A stretch of 64,000 bases of DNA from Ceratothoa steindachneri (taxonomy: Eukaryota; Arthropoda; Malacostraca; Isopoda; Cymothoidae), in NCBI GenBank assembly GCA_963969495.1, contig OZ018321.1, positions 190,782,985-190,846,984 of the forward strand, in the 5' to 3' direction. Below are positions 11,812 to 23,910 of this stretch, in pieces (the stretch's first letter is position 1; each line of letters starts with the position of its first letter). Position numbers and translations under genes: made by a program. The notes below the pieces were generated by a model, which was given only the letters and a program-made list of their open reading frames with translations, ran no database searches and was not told where the DNA came from.

Positions 11812-11815
<4 letters not shown>
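11744..11815 (-). mobile_element. Penelope-like 3'-end fragment
   Basis: GAAATGAAAAACTCACAAAG followed by CACGTGAG matches the reverse complement of 50870-50910, the 3' end of another Penelope-like element, which also abuts (TA)n. A small inverted repeat (TGAATGCAAT...ATTGCATTCA, 11782-11813) closes the fragment. Confidence 0.5.

Positions 11816-11894
<79 letters not shown>
11816..11894. repeat. (TA)n microsatellite
   Basis: Pure TA run of about 79 bp. Confidence 0.95.
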
Positions 11895-11896
<2 letters not shown>

Positions 11897-13538
11897 TAAC
11901 CTAGAATTTGCATATTCCTAATATTAGTATTTTTTATTCTTGAAACTTAGCATAAAAATGCAAGTGTCTGGTCATAAAATAACATATTTGGAAACAAGTA
12001 AAGGTGTGCAAGATGAAAATTGTTCATTATGGTATTCCATATTTGACGCGGCAAAGATTGCAAAATACTTGTTTTCGATTTGCCCTCGTTCCAATAAAAG
12101 CCATGGTTTTCTTGTTGTTAAACAGTCAAGATAGAGTCTTTATCTGAAATCCGAACCTTCCTTCAGTGTTCGGGCAGTTGACTCCTTTGTTTCAGAAACT
12201 CGTGACCCGTCACAAAGAGACGTGGGTCTTTCCATCTCGAAGATGTGTTGGCTCCTTGGAAGACAGAAAACATCTCTGAAAATGACCACTACTTCTATCC
12301 CTTACTTAAGTTGCCTCTAGCTAAGGTCCAGCCCCTAGGTTGACAGCCTCGACGAACTTCGCCGTGCAACTGTAGATTTTGTCTGAGGTTTGCAATGGTC
12401 GGGCATTTTATATGTTTTGACCACCCCTCTAGTTCCTGATAGAATTATCTATAAATTTCTATGCCGATCAGCCATGTACAGTGTTTGCATACATTTTAGT
12501 TTTAGATGGTGATTCATCGGCGCGTTAATATGGAACCTTGTGTGACGTGGAAATGACGTTTCTTTTGGGTCGTGTATTTTTGGTTAAGAAAATTGTATGG
12601 ACAAAGAATTTGGAAAAAAGGAAACCTGCGATGAGCAATATAACGATCACGTCCATGAGACAAAAGCAAAAGGAAGAACGGTTGTAGGAATAAATAATGA
12701 TTAAAGGCAATGAGAGATAATCGAGCACACCAAAGATTCACATAATCAAATTTCATCTCGAACTATTATAAGGATTTGGATAGTGCAACTAAGAAAAGGC
12801 AACTCCAAAGAAATCATTAGAAAAGAATATCCCCAACTTTAGAAAAAAAACTGCATTTCATATTAAAAAAATATATTAACGCAATATTCATTTTAAAATG
12901 GAACTTGTTGTCTGTATATGCATTAAAAAGTGTTTGCATATCTCTTGCTCTATTCAACCTTTCCTTTCCAAAGGATGTTTTAAGAGTATGATTAATCGAC
13001 CTGATTATAAAGAACAGTCTTTGAAAGTAAGCAGGTAACTTCTTTCACATTTCCAACATGGTCAATATTACTGGGTAAGGAATCTTAAGAATATCAATAA
13101 AAATACAAAAAGAGACAAACACTAAGGAACAGATTTCTGGCAATGGAGGAAAAGGAAACCTTATATAGATAAGAACAGATGGAAAGCCCTGGGGAATTTT
13201 CTTATCTAGGTGCAGTCACGAAGCGAGAGTCAGGTGTGGGAAACCTCACACATTATTCATGTATTTGTGCGAAACACAAAAATCTCTGAAATTCCTCGAT
13301 GGATACAATTCAAAGTGCAACTTTGGAATAAAATAAAAAACAGCAAAATTATGAGGCCTTTAAGTTACTCTTCTCCCTTTTACTTAGAGAGGAAGAAGAA
13401 AAAAAATTACGGTCATTAAAGGGGACATATAATTCAATAAGGAGTATCTCATTATAAATTGTAAAAAGTTAGTAACGAGAAGCGGAGAATGTATGGGAAG
13501 ATACAGAGGACGAGTATAAGAAAGAGCAGGATGAGTAG
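11895..13538. other. No gene seen
   Basis: AT-rich sequence; short open frames at 11940-12134 (+), 12514-12756 (-) and 13210-13419 (+) show no domain or family resemblance. Confidence 0.4.
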
Positions 13539-14625
13539 AACCGAAATGACCTGGGAAGTGTTCCTCGGAATACTTACAACTTAATGGGTCTGGGAAGCGT
13601 CCTCCGGAATATTTAAAACCTAAATGACCGGGGAAGCGCCATTCGAAATACTTAGACCTCTAAGGACCTAGGAAGCACCCTCCGGAATACTTACCACCCA
13701 AGATACCTGGAATGCGCCGTCGGGAATACTTAGACCCCAAGGACATAGGAAGCGTCCTCCGGAATATTTAAAACCTAAATGACTTGGGAAGCGCCATTCG
13801 AAATACTTAGACCTCTAAGGACCTAGGAAGCGCCCTCCGGAATACTTACCACCCAAGATACCTGGAATGCGCCGTCGGGAATACTTAGACCCCAAGGGCA
13901 TAGGAAGCGTCCTCCGGAATATTTAGAACCTAAATGACCTGGGAAGCGCCATTCGAAATACTTAGACCTCTAAGGACCTAGGAAGCGCCCTCCGGAATAC
14001 TTAGAACCCAAGATACCTGGAATGCGCGGTACGAACTACTCAGAACTCAAAGGACCTGGGATGCGCCGTCCGAAATATTTAGGCCCCCAAGGACCTAGAA
14101 AGCGCTCTCCGGAATACTTAGAGCCCAAGTGACCTGGAATGCGCGGTCCGGAATAATCAGAACCCAAAGGACCTGAGATGCGCCTTCCGGAATACTTAGA
14201 CCCTAAGGACTTAGGAAGCACCCTCCGGAATACTTAGAAACCAAGTGACTTGGAATGCGCCGTCCGGAATAATCAGAACCCAAAGGTCCTGAGATGCGCC
14301 ATCCGGAATACTCAAACTCCCAAGGACCTAAAAAGCGCCCTCCAGAATATTTATAACCCAAATGGCCTGAGATGTGCCCTACGAATTACTTAGAACCAAA
14401 ATGACAGGGGATGCACCCGCCGAAATGCTTAGAGCCCACAGGACCGGGGATGCGACTTCCAGAATTCTTATAACCCAACTGACCTGGGATGCGCTTTTCA
14501 GAATACTTAGAACCAGAAGGACCTGGGATGGGCCTTTTGGAATACTAAGAACCAGAAGGACCTTGGATGGGCCATTCGGAATTCTTAGAACCGAAATGAC
14601 CGGGGATGGGCCTTTCGGAATAAAG
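13539..14625. repeat. 39-bp minisatellite with higher-order structure
   Basis: About 27-28 diverged units of roughly 39 bp containing GGAATACTTAGAACCCAA and GACCTGGGAAGCGCC. Four adjacent units form a higher-order block: the marker CCTCCGGAATATTTA recurs at 13601, 13756 and 13911, exactly 155 bp apart each time. The rightmost units (14400-14620) drift towards a GGGATGGGCC variant. Short open frames on both strands are by-products of the 39-bp period. Confidence 0.93.
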
Positions 14626-16559
14626 TAGTCGGGAAATTGATCAGACGATGATGATCAGTGATAAAAGCTATTAAATATAATTAAAAATTCTTTAACGTAG
14701 TGACGCCCAAGAGTGTTTGGATGCCGAAGCTCATTTCTCCTTCTGAATATTCTTAAACAAAGCATCAACAGGTTTACTATGGACTAAAGATGGCCATCAA
14801 TTACTTTAGCACTGGCTTCAAATCGCTTCATAGAATTTAATGTTTTATTACACCATTTTTTTCTCTAATAATATAAATATGATCATAATTTTTTATAAAA
14901 TAGTTACGTTTAGGAATACTTCACTTCATTGTTTAACTATTTAATGCACTTTAAGCTTCATTCACAAAGTTCTTCCGTATTATTTATAATCGAAAAAAAC
15001 TTAGATGGAGAGCACATAGAGAATAAAAAAGGACTTATTTATGTATGCAATTGATTATAAACTGTCTCCTCAAATACACGCATATATATAGAGACATGAA
15101 TATAACATTCCAAGTCAAATTTTAGTCAAGTGAACTGTTGAAACATGTACTCCTGCTTGCCTCATTATAGCAGATGATATAGGATCTTGACATACTACAA
15201 AGCAACGAAACTCTGGCGCTGTATTAAATGGATAAGAAAAATAGGAGAATAAAAAAAAAACAAGTAGGAGCAAAGAAAGGACTAAAAAAGGATTCGGGAA
15301 AGGAACTAAGACAGTCTAAACCCAAATTATAAGGTAGAAAAGTCCAATATTAAAAATTCATGTTTTTAACGTTAAAAATAGAGATTCTGCTATGGGAGAG
15401 AGAAAGAAAGCAGTGATCAAGGTTAGAACTTTTATGTAGCGGTAAGATCAGACTAGAAATCTTCAAGAAAACGGCAAAGAATGATGGATGAGATACGACG
15501 AAAAACGGAATAGAATTAAGGTGGTGGATCGAAGAAGTAGTAGAGTAAAATTCCAAAAGGAAATGACCGGAGATAGTGGTTTATAGGTCAGAGACAGTTG
15601 AGAGAGAAGTGAGAAAAGAGATGATGATATCTAAAGTATTGCTACGAGTATGGAAGTAGCTTGTAGCAGAAATGGGTTGCGACCTATAAAAGATGTCATG
15701 CATTCCGGAGACCCGTTGAAAGCATTTCGGAAAGAGTTAAAGTTGATTTAAAGGTAATTTAATTCAATGATTTTGATTTCACCTGAATTTAACATAGATG
15801 AGGTAGACTAAAATTCCGTTGGTAAGCTATCCATTGGTCCATAATTTTCAAAAGAGCGTAAAGAGAGTTGTTAGTTTATGGACTTATAAAACGAGACAAC
15901 GATCTGATAAAGCAGACGACGATGCCACATTACAGCTGAAGTATCCTAATTTATTTTACCTAGTATTGGGTTTTCTGAGCTGGATGGTGTGGCGAATAAG
16001 ATAGAAGAAATAGTAGAAAGAGTGGTAGTGAATTAACTCATTTATTAGTTTGCCGAGTCTTTGTGGAGGCTGATAGGTTTTAATGATTTTTTTATCTTAG
16101 TCGATCTAAAGCCACAATTCTTAACCAGGAACTCATGAACTTATAGTGATAAGTTTGGAATCTTGATCAACTAATCAATCATAATTTTGATTTTAATGCT
16201 GTTTATTATCAGTCTTAATGTACAAAAGTATCTTGATAAGAGATTCAATAATTTGGTCTTGTGAATTTCAATACATGTGGATGGACATGAGAAGATGAAA
16301 ATAACCAAAGACAATTTTTTCAAAGTCTTTGAATACGCCACGATCATTCCTGTTCCTTCACTCGTATTTCCCTTTTTCTTTTTGTTTATGATGTCCTGAT
16401 TTATCACCAGTCTTTATGTATCTATAAAGACGCTACAAGTTATTTCCGCAAAGAGATTAAAGTTAGCATTTTTTAAATTCTTTTGTCTTATTGACCGATC
16501 CTCCACTTGTAAGACTATAAACCCCATTAGCCCTGTTCAAAAATCAAATTTTTCTTATT
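14626..16559. other. No gene seen
   Basis: AT-rich sequence with a purine-rich stretch near 15240-15620. Short open frames (15350-15556 -, 15819-16004 +, 16171-16407 -) show nothing recognisable. Confidence 0.4.
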
Positions 16560-17920
16560 TTCATAGATTTCTGTACAATTCGCCATAATCTTTGACCTGA
16601 AAAAGCTTGAAATGACACCTGCTTTGACCTAAAATTTTGGGAAGCATTGACCGATGGAGCTTTAAATTTTCAGCCCCTTGCATCATGTTTGAGTATCTTT
16701 CATCAACAATTCTGCTGGTACAGCTCAGGCTGAGGCTTCATTGAATTTATTTGAAACGTGGAACTTAGGATAATGTTACTGCCCTTATTTTTGACACTAC
16801 ATCCAGCAACAGTGGAGTTCACAGAAAAGTTGCCTAATTGCTAGAAAAAATGCTGAACAAAAAGGTGTTTTATCTGGCCTTTCGACATCACATCCCTGAA
16901 GAAACTCTTTGTAAAGGTGAAAAGGACAGATTATCCCTGATTTGAGCACCTGAAGGATGTGTAGACCGACTTAGACGGATCTCAAGAAAGCCCAAAGATG
17001 CTGGCTATCAACAGCAAATGGCTGTAGAAAAATAATGAGAACAATGAAGAAATACTACAACACATTCTAACAGCTAAAAGGCTTACGAGAGCCGACTACA
17101 GGGAAATGACTGAATTGGCAGTCATTGTTTTTGGAGTAACACCTTTTTGCGGTATTACTGGAGTTGAGCATGCGACATTCATCAGGCCAGATGGATGGCC
17201 ATGAACCTGTACTGTAGGAAAATGCTGATGTTTGCAGATCGAAAACTAGAAAGACTCTTTTATGGATGATGTTAATGTCTGTTGCAGATGTTCCTGTGAA
17301 TGATCAAAGTCTAATCCATGAACTTTTGAAGTACATTAAAACTTAACCAGAGCTTGTGGATGCAGCTTAATAAGATGGAAACCCGCAAATGGTACATAAC
17401 GCAAAAAGTCGCGCCATTTACCCTATTCAGCAGTAGATTGAGTGAAACAATGAAGCACGACATTGCTGTCCAGTTACATGCTGCTGACAAACCAGACAAC
17501 TTCAGAACAGGAAAGTCTTTATTCCGGACCTACTAAGACCACCTTACTTGATCTCATTGGCCTATAATCAAATTTCCTGCGGGACACACTGAATATTGGG
17601 TCCGAGTGCTTTCTGGAATCTGTCACGTCTTGGCCACGGAATGAGGCCGACATAAAAGCTTTGGACTATGTTAAAAATCTGAAAACGGTGAATGATATGG
17701 CTGAAAGTTGTTTCAAGATGATGAGCAAATTAGCAAATGTCATAACAACAGATGCCGAGAAAGGAATTATCTCCTTCAAGCTGTGAAGTTCAACAGAAGC
17801 CGCTTTATGAGCTTTGCGAACAAACTCACAACACTAACTGTGCAAATGTCATTATGGAAAAATAATCCATTAATGCTTTCACTTCTTGATCGAGTAGACT
17901 TGTGACAAAGTGTTTTTCTC
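16560..17920 (+). pseudogene. Uncharacterised multi-copy family pseudogene (DTTSSN / RHHI type)
   Basis: Changing frames together give a pattern I recognise from an unnamed protein family repeated in arthropod and cnidarian genomes: ALIFDTTSSNSGVHRKVA, then MLNKKVFYLAFRHHIPEETL (about 16780-16915), and further on TTLLDLIG, SECFLESVTSWP and IKALDYVKNLKTVNDMAE followed by NVITTDAEK (about 17540-17770). Stops and frameshifts are frequent. The Asp in FDTT and the conserved His pair look catalytic or metal-binding, but the function is not known to me and I do not assign one. Its repetitive occurrence suggests a transposon-borne gene. A CR1 fragment lies about 500 bp downstream. Confidence 0.5.
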
Positions 17921-18439
17921 ATATTTATAATGAATAAGGTGCCTGGTCTGCTTTGAATATAAGAAAACGTATTTTGTGCTTTCAGTAAAAATCTTTGTAT
18001 GTACCAATGTGCCAACTTTTGTTCCAAGACTATCATAATTCTATAAGTTAGAAAGAGGATTAAAAAAACTTTAATTGGGTGACCTATTTTGTTGCTCTAT
18101 CTTGTTTAGATAAACAGCTATCTTGCTAATCAGAGGTACCCCGGAGCTGGTGCTTTGAACGATTTCAAGGCAGAAGATTTAAAGCTCCATGCGGCAATGC
18201 TTCCGAACATCCTAGGTCAAAATAGTTGTGATTTCCAGCTTTGTGTTAGGTCAAAACTATGGGAAATAAGAAAACGTTGAATATTGAGCAGGTGTTCGCC
18301 AAGCTTCTGAAATCCAATCGTCACAAAACTGAGGTCCTACTGGTGAGTACTCCATCGGATATGGTTCACTGTAAAACTATTATTCATTTTCTTAACTTTG
18401 GTTGTTCCTAGGTTACCTTTTTTGAAACAGTTACAAATC

Positions 18440-19115
18440 GGTTACAAATATCTGGAAATCATCTCTGTTTTCTTGGTAATCTTAGCCGCATCGGCTTCCA
18501 CTTTGATCACGAAAGTTTCGAGAACGCCATCCACGCTTTCGTTACCTCTCGTCTTGAATCCTGTAACAACCTTCTCGTTGGCTTCCATGCTGCGTCCACT
18601 CTTCGACTCCTTCAAAACATTGCAGGTCGTATTCTTCCGCGCCAGGGACGTTTTTCTCGTACAATTCTCCTACTCCGTGAACTGCTCTGGCTACCCATCA
18701 GATCCGAAAAAACACTTTCAACGTTCTCCTTACATGTAAACTCTTAATCATCACAATACCCTATTAGAGGTCGCCCCCCCCCCCCCACGCTCCCCCTAAA
18801 AAGGGACCTTAACTTTCGATAGGCTTCATTCCTTATATCGAGGGTTGGCGCTTTTGGGGGGAAATGGGGAGGGGGTCACCTTGTATCTGCCTTCTCTACT
18901 GAACCTAGCCTTGCCCCTAAAAGCCCGGCGTTTTCTGGCACTGACCCCATAGTACTTGTTCCGCGTAGTTGTTGCAGCATGGGTGATGGTGTTTTCTCGA
19001 AATTTGCTCCTAGAGTGTGGAGTGATCTACCTTTGTTTAGTTAGTACGGTGAATGAATGCACGCGGTTTAAGATCGCCATATAAAAATCCTTATTGTTAT
19101 TATTAAAATTATTAG
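18440..19115 (+). mobile_element. CR1-type non-LTR retrotransposon 3' fragment
   Basis: Reads as the RT thumb region of CR1-like elements: SFENAIHAFVTSRLESCNNL, then LLQNIAGRILPR and LLLRELLWLPI (about 18510-18700), and after a GC-rich interruption (18766-18884) the tail GDGVFSKFAPRVWSDLPLF (about 18978-19035). It ends in a TTATTGTTATTATTA stretch resembling the short microsatellite 3' tail of CR1 elements. The RT catalytic core is absent, as expected for 5' truncation. The long open frame at 18398-18739 is in another frame and is an artefact. Confidence 0.65.
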
Positions 19116-19189
19116 ATTGTCAAGAAATTAATTTCGTTTTTAAAATACTTAAAAAAATCTTCTCTGAGTTGTTGGAATTGTCCCAAACT

Positions 19190-19925
19190 TGCTGCAAGCC
19201 GTTTAAAGCTAACTGTCGCAATGCCAAAGCCCTTTTAAAGCGAAAAAAATGGTGCTTGAGTGGCACATGAACTTTCTGAAGGAGAACTTTTACAATGTGT
19301 GACTATTGTTCGATCTCTTTTAGCTCGAAATGCCCGTGAGCCATATACGGACGGAATTGTTACGGGAGATGAAAATTAAGTTCTTTACTGCAATATTGAA
19401 TGCAAAAATATTCTACTTCTGGACGTGAAATCCCATAGCAGAAGGAAATGTTTGGAATTTGGTGGAATGTGAAAGAACTTAGTCATTATGAGTTCAATAA
19501 TACTAATAATAAGTTTAACAATTGCAACATTTAAATAAAGGTCTTTAAAAAAATCCTGACCTCCTCAACTGGTCAACCGAAAGGGCATCTTCCTCCCTTA
19601 TGACAATAACGCCCACCACACGTGGCACGTTTGACCCAACAAAACAATTAATGTGTTGGGGAGGTAAGCTCTTTCCCACTGTCCCTATTCACCTGACCTT
19701 GCACCATCTGATTGATTATCATTCATTTAAGCCATTATAACAACACCTAAATGACAGAGTTTATTCTAATAAGAAGGAAAGAGATATTAATCATATATTT
19801 CATTAAAACCGAATAAATTCTTCAAGAAACAAGAATGACCTCTTAGTTAAACCCAGGACGATCATAGTCAATAAGGATGGAAACTGCTTTGCTGAATAAA
19901 TATATATTTTTTTGTATATTAAAAA
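19190..19925 (+). mobile_element. Mariner transposase remnant
   Basis: In broken frames: MCDYCSISF/LLARNAREPYTDGIVTGDE (first Asp, about 19300-19372), LVNRKGIFLPYDNNAHHTWH (second Asp region, about 19570-19630), CPYSPDLAPSD (third Asp, about 19675-19710) and a C-terminal block ending in NKDGNCFAE (about 19868-19897). The sequential order and spacing fit a mariner DD34D transposase. Stops, indels and missing termini show deep decay. Confidence 0.68.
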
Positions 19926-20160
19926 CTATTTTACCGCCCTTAAAAAAAATTACATTAATATTTTCAGGTTACGAATTGCAAGTTTCCATCTGAAATATTC
20001 ATTTGTTTTACATAATTTATTTACAATTTATATGTATACTAATTATATTTTACTTGCAATTCACATCTTATATCTTATAAAATAAGTTAACGTAAGGATA
20101 AAAATTTCTAGATTAGGTTAGGAAAATTGAAATAGAACTTGTTATAGGCGCTTCCTAGGC
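19926..20160. repeat. Dispersed AT-rich repeat, inverted match to 53590-53760
   Basis: Reverse complement of about 19990-20150 matches 53590-53745 over about 150 bp (shared blocks around AGATGTGAATTG, AGTATACATATAA and TTGTAAATAAAT). Possibly the outer part of a mariner-related or other element; identity unknown. Confidence 0.55.
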
Positions 20161-20196
20161 TGGCGACAGCAAACACAATGTCATTGCGTTTTTTCG

Positions 20197-20197
<1 letters not shown>

Positions 20198-20274
<77 letters not shown>
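20198..20274. repeat. (TA)n microsatellite
   Basis: Pure TA run of about 77 bp. Confidence 0.95.
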
Positions 20275-20276
<2 letters not shown>

Positions 20277-20600
20277 AGCTCGGTCGTGAAGCCTGCATTT
20301 AATATTGAGGATAATTCCCAGAGCCACGAGAAACGGATGCAGCATCTTTTAATTTTTCACAACGTTTCGAAAACTACAAGTTTTCATCTTCAGGCTAGAA
20401 TAAGTTTACAAAGTTAATACATAGGAAGAAAACTTGAAAAGGCCAACAAAACATTATTTTAAAGAGTGACCAATTATAAAATATCAGTAAAATGTACTAT
20501 AAGTTAAATTTTTTTAAATGACTTGGCAAGGGTTAGATTTGCTTTAAAACTGACTCAAAAAATTGCTAATACATAAGAAGAAAACTTAAAAAGGCCAACA
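20275..20600. mobile_element. Possible Penelope-like terminal region between TA arrays
   Basis: Contains CACAACGTTTCGAAAACTAC then AAGTTTTCATCTTCAGG (about 20358-20396), a layout often seen in the terminal repeats of Penelope-like elements. An internal direct repeat of about 38 bp (20403-20440 and 20563-20600, sharing AAGAAAACTT and AAAGGCCAACAA) flanks the rest. No coding sequence. Confidence 0.35.
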
Positions 20601-20758
<158 letters not shown>

Positions 20759-21149
20759 GAGAGATAGAGAGAGATAGAGAGAGAGAGAGAGATATTACAC
20801 ATTAGTAATTTTAAGAGATCATGGTTGAAGGTCATAAATTGGTAGTCAAAGATCTGTACAAACACCGAATTCCGAAATGTGTGATATTATGAATTCCAAA
20901 AATTAAAAAATACGCAACACAAAATTGTATCAGTTAATTGTTTCACGTTTTTTTTATATTTCCACGATGTTAGCACTCTATTGATCATAGTATCAATATT
21001 TTTTCCCATTTCAACTCATTGTTTGATTCACTGCTTCTATACTGATATAATAGGTCTGTTTGAAGAGAGATGTTTGATACACCACCCCTATCAATGATTT
21101 CTGTTCATTAACAACTCCATAATAAGTCCGAAATTAGTGTTGCTTCGCA

Positions 21150-21870
21150 ACAGCAAACAGCATCCACTTATCCCTATTGGTTATTATGTACAGTTGAAAA
21201 AAATTACTACAATATATAACCTTGGTCAAAAGGACCAAATATGATAATTACAAGTGGGATGCATGTGGAGATTTCAAGATGTTGGGATTCTTGCTCAGGG
21301 TGGATATACTCGTACTTAGCACCCTTAATTCTGGTATTTGTTGCATAGCAGAGACAAAACAAACCATTCCGTGAAGCAGAAATGTCAAAAAGATCAACCC
21401 TGTATCCGTTCTCACGATGTAAAACATAATTCTCATGCGTCCTTGATAAAAAAAATCCGCCACAACATTAGATCGCAATGGTGAAGCCTATGCCAAAATA
21501 CGAGTAATGTTTCCGAAGTCGTCCGACGCAAACTTTGCTGGTGTATTTATTAGCCAACAGGTAAATGAGATGCATCCGGAACTCGATCGATCGAGAAAAG
21601 AGGTGGGAAATTGTTCAAGAACGTTGTCAATGGGTATTTATGCAACAACAAAGCAGACAATCGCCATGCTTTTATTGAAGAACTGCTTGAAAATTACAGC
21701 ATTATGAGGTACTAAATGTCACTTAAACTGCACTATTTTCCGTTTCATTTGGAATTCTTTCGAGTTGGGAGGATACGGAAGGTGAGATAAGGCAATGATG
21801 GATGACTGCTTATGGAACTTGGTTCGAGAAAGTACAGAACACACTAGACGACGATTGTCTAATGTTTACT
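21150..21870 (+). pseudogene. Degraded paralogue of the 48.5-50.2 kb uncharacterised family
   Basis: In shifting frames this follows the same order as the pseudogene at 48499-50203: HPLIPIGYYVQLKK (near 21160), YDNYKWDACGDFKMLGFLL (about 21240-21296), IRVMFPKSSDANFAGVF (about 21500-21550), LCNNKADNRHAFIEELLENY (about 21640-21705), MSLKLHYFPFHLEFF (about 21716-21762) and DDCLWNLVREST (about 21803-21838). The block that normally carries the GERFHQD stretch is deleted or scrambled. Heavily decayed and non-functional; biochemical function of the family unknown. Confidence 0.55.
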
Positions 21871-22214
21871 TTTGAACTTAGTGATATTTTTGATTCATTA
21901 ATCCACCTTAGTAATTCCAAAATCGCTACAGTATTCTCTCTTTCTGGTTATATAGTATAATATTATTAATACAATATTTTAAATAATGCAGTTAGTATTA
22001 CAATAAATATGGTTTTCAAGATTTTATGCATATCCTTGTTGATCTACAAAACTAATGTGATTTTCGTATTCAGCATCCCGAACCATAGAGAGAAAACAAA
22101 AAATGGGAGTGAAACAGAACTTTATAAAAATATGTTACACTGTATAGAAATTCTTCACCGCTTCTTCCTCATCAATCAACTATGTGTTAAGAGCTTGCTG
22201 CTCTTACAGGAGCC

Positions 22215-22638
22215 CAGTGATTTTCAACCGGGATGCCGCGGGAGTTATAAAAAATTGTAAAAAAATATGTATTTCAAACATTTACCCCAAAATCTAACGA
22301 CACTTGTGAGTACTTTGAAAGTAGCTTCTTTACATTGTGTGACATAAAAACAAGGTAAAAAAGAGATTGAAAAGAGTAAATGAAGAAATGAGAGTTGCCT
22401 CGTCAAGAATTATGTGATACTCTTCAATTTCCCATTCAACTTTTAAAGGTGATTTATTTATTGTCAAAATTGTATGTCTTATTTCGATTAAAATAGGTTA
22501 AATGTCAATCTTGGTTGATTTTGAAGTGATTTATACGTAATTATGTATTTATACGTAAATTATATTATATTGGGGTGCCTCCGCTTCTTCTAGATAGCAA
22601 TTCAGGTGCCAGTATCATAAAAAGGTTGAAAACCATTG
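22215..22638. mobile_element. Non-autonomous hAT-like element
   Basis: Left end CAGTGATTTTCAACC and the reverse complement of the right end CAATGGTTTTCAACC form a 15-bp inverted repeat with two mismatches, of the CAGTGGTTCTCAACC type seen in hAT transposons. About 424 bp with no transposase. An 8-bp target duplication is not convincing (5 of 8 in the best register), so end positions could be a few bases off. Confidence 0.5.
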
Positions 22639-22639
22639 T

Positions 22640-23288
22640 CGTGGCGCCTCGCCTCAGAGTTTTCCGTTGCGATCTTTCCCATTTCAAAGGGCAAACAGCG
22701 AGATTTATCATAAGGTTTGAGAGATATAAGAAATAGAACCAATAAGAGCGTAGTTTCATGGAGTATGCAATTCTAGAGATAGAGATTAATTAAATATAAA
22801 GAAACCTACGTTAAAGTACGAGATTATAAATTGAGAAAAAATGCGAAGGAAAGTTGATAAAAAACTTTAATGAATGGAAAAGGCATGAATAGAGAGAAAA
22901 CAATCTAAAACTTCCGGAAATAAATGCATACACAACAATCCCAAAACTCATTTTAGGTGTTTAACGTCTTTTAACACCTGTACTTTGGATTTATCCAGGT
23001 GTGAGAAATAATATAGCAAAGAAAAAACAAGAGAAAAAGTGAATGAACAAAATAAGCAGAAAATATCCGGAATAAAGAGGAATTCAAACAACAAAATCAG
23101 GAGCCAAGAGTGTAGGGCTGGCCAGGAATTCAAATATCTGAACCTTAGCAAATTCCACCCATTCTCCCTCGTGAAGATGAAGAGAAGAATGGAGATGAAG
23201 AGAGGGAGTCAGAGCATCTTCATTTGCAACACATGCCACCAAACTTATATTTATTGTTAATTCCGACAGTCAAGCAATTTGCAGCTAA
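22640..23288. other. No gene seen
   Basis: AT-rich sequence; overlapping short frames on both strands (22948-23260) without family resemblance. Confidence 0.35.
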
Positions 23289-23695
23289 GTTAATATTTCT
23301 TTTTTAAGTCATACTTTTATTCTGCTATTCAGAAAGTAATTTAATAATATAGAATATATATATAAACTTTTTTAAAACCGTTGCGATCGAATGTATCTTA
23401 TATGATACATGTATAAAATACAGGTAAATCTAAAAAATAATTATTAAATTCAGTATTATATTTTAGCTGACGTCCAAAAACTACAATAAACCACAATTCA
23501 AAATTTTCTGATGAAAGGAAATAAATCAGATTTGAGAGAATTAGTGCTCACTCCTGCGTGTGATGTACTGTTATTTATTATTAATGTTTTATAAGTTAAC
23601 CATTATTAATCATCAATGCCCTTTTCTCAAACTACTCATAGGGAGGAATTCAGGTTGGGCCCCCCAACTAAATTTTTATCCTGGATCTGTCACTG
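23289..23695 (-). mobile_element. hAT-like non-autonomous element, copy B (truncated)
   Basis: The reverse complement of this stretch matches 29814-30280 along its length by eye, with shared blocks such as GCTGACGTCCAAAAA and CTCACTCCTGCGTGTGATG. The right end (GGATCTGTCACTG) corresponds to the CAGTGGCAGATC start of the other copy. The opposite end is lost near 23289. Confidence 0.7.
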
Positions 23696-23846
23696 GCTAA
23701 CTCTATGGATGAAAAACATGCATGGAATATAGACTTAATGTATACCGTAACTATGCATATTTCGCTCTAAAATCCGAAGAAAATATAAATACAATTTAAG
23801 GACATGAAATTAATTTTGAAGATATTTTACTGGTTAGCCCATCTAA

Positions 23847-23848
<2 letters not shown>

Positions 23849-23909
<61 letters not shown>
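23849..23909. repeat. (GA)n microsatellite
   Basis: Pure GA run of about 60 bp. Confidence 0.97.

Positions 23910-23910
<1 letters not shown>

Noticed and set aside
18398..18739. 113-codon frame starting MVVPRL
   Set aside because: The neighbouring frame of the same strand carries CR1 RT similarity; this one is out of frame.
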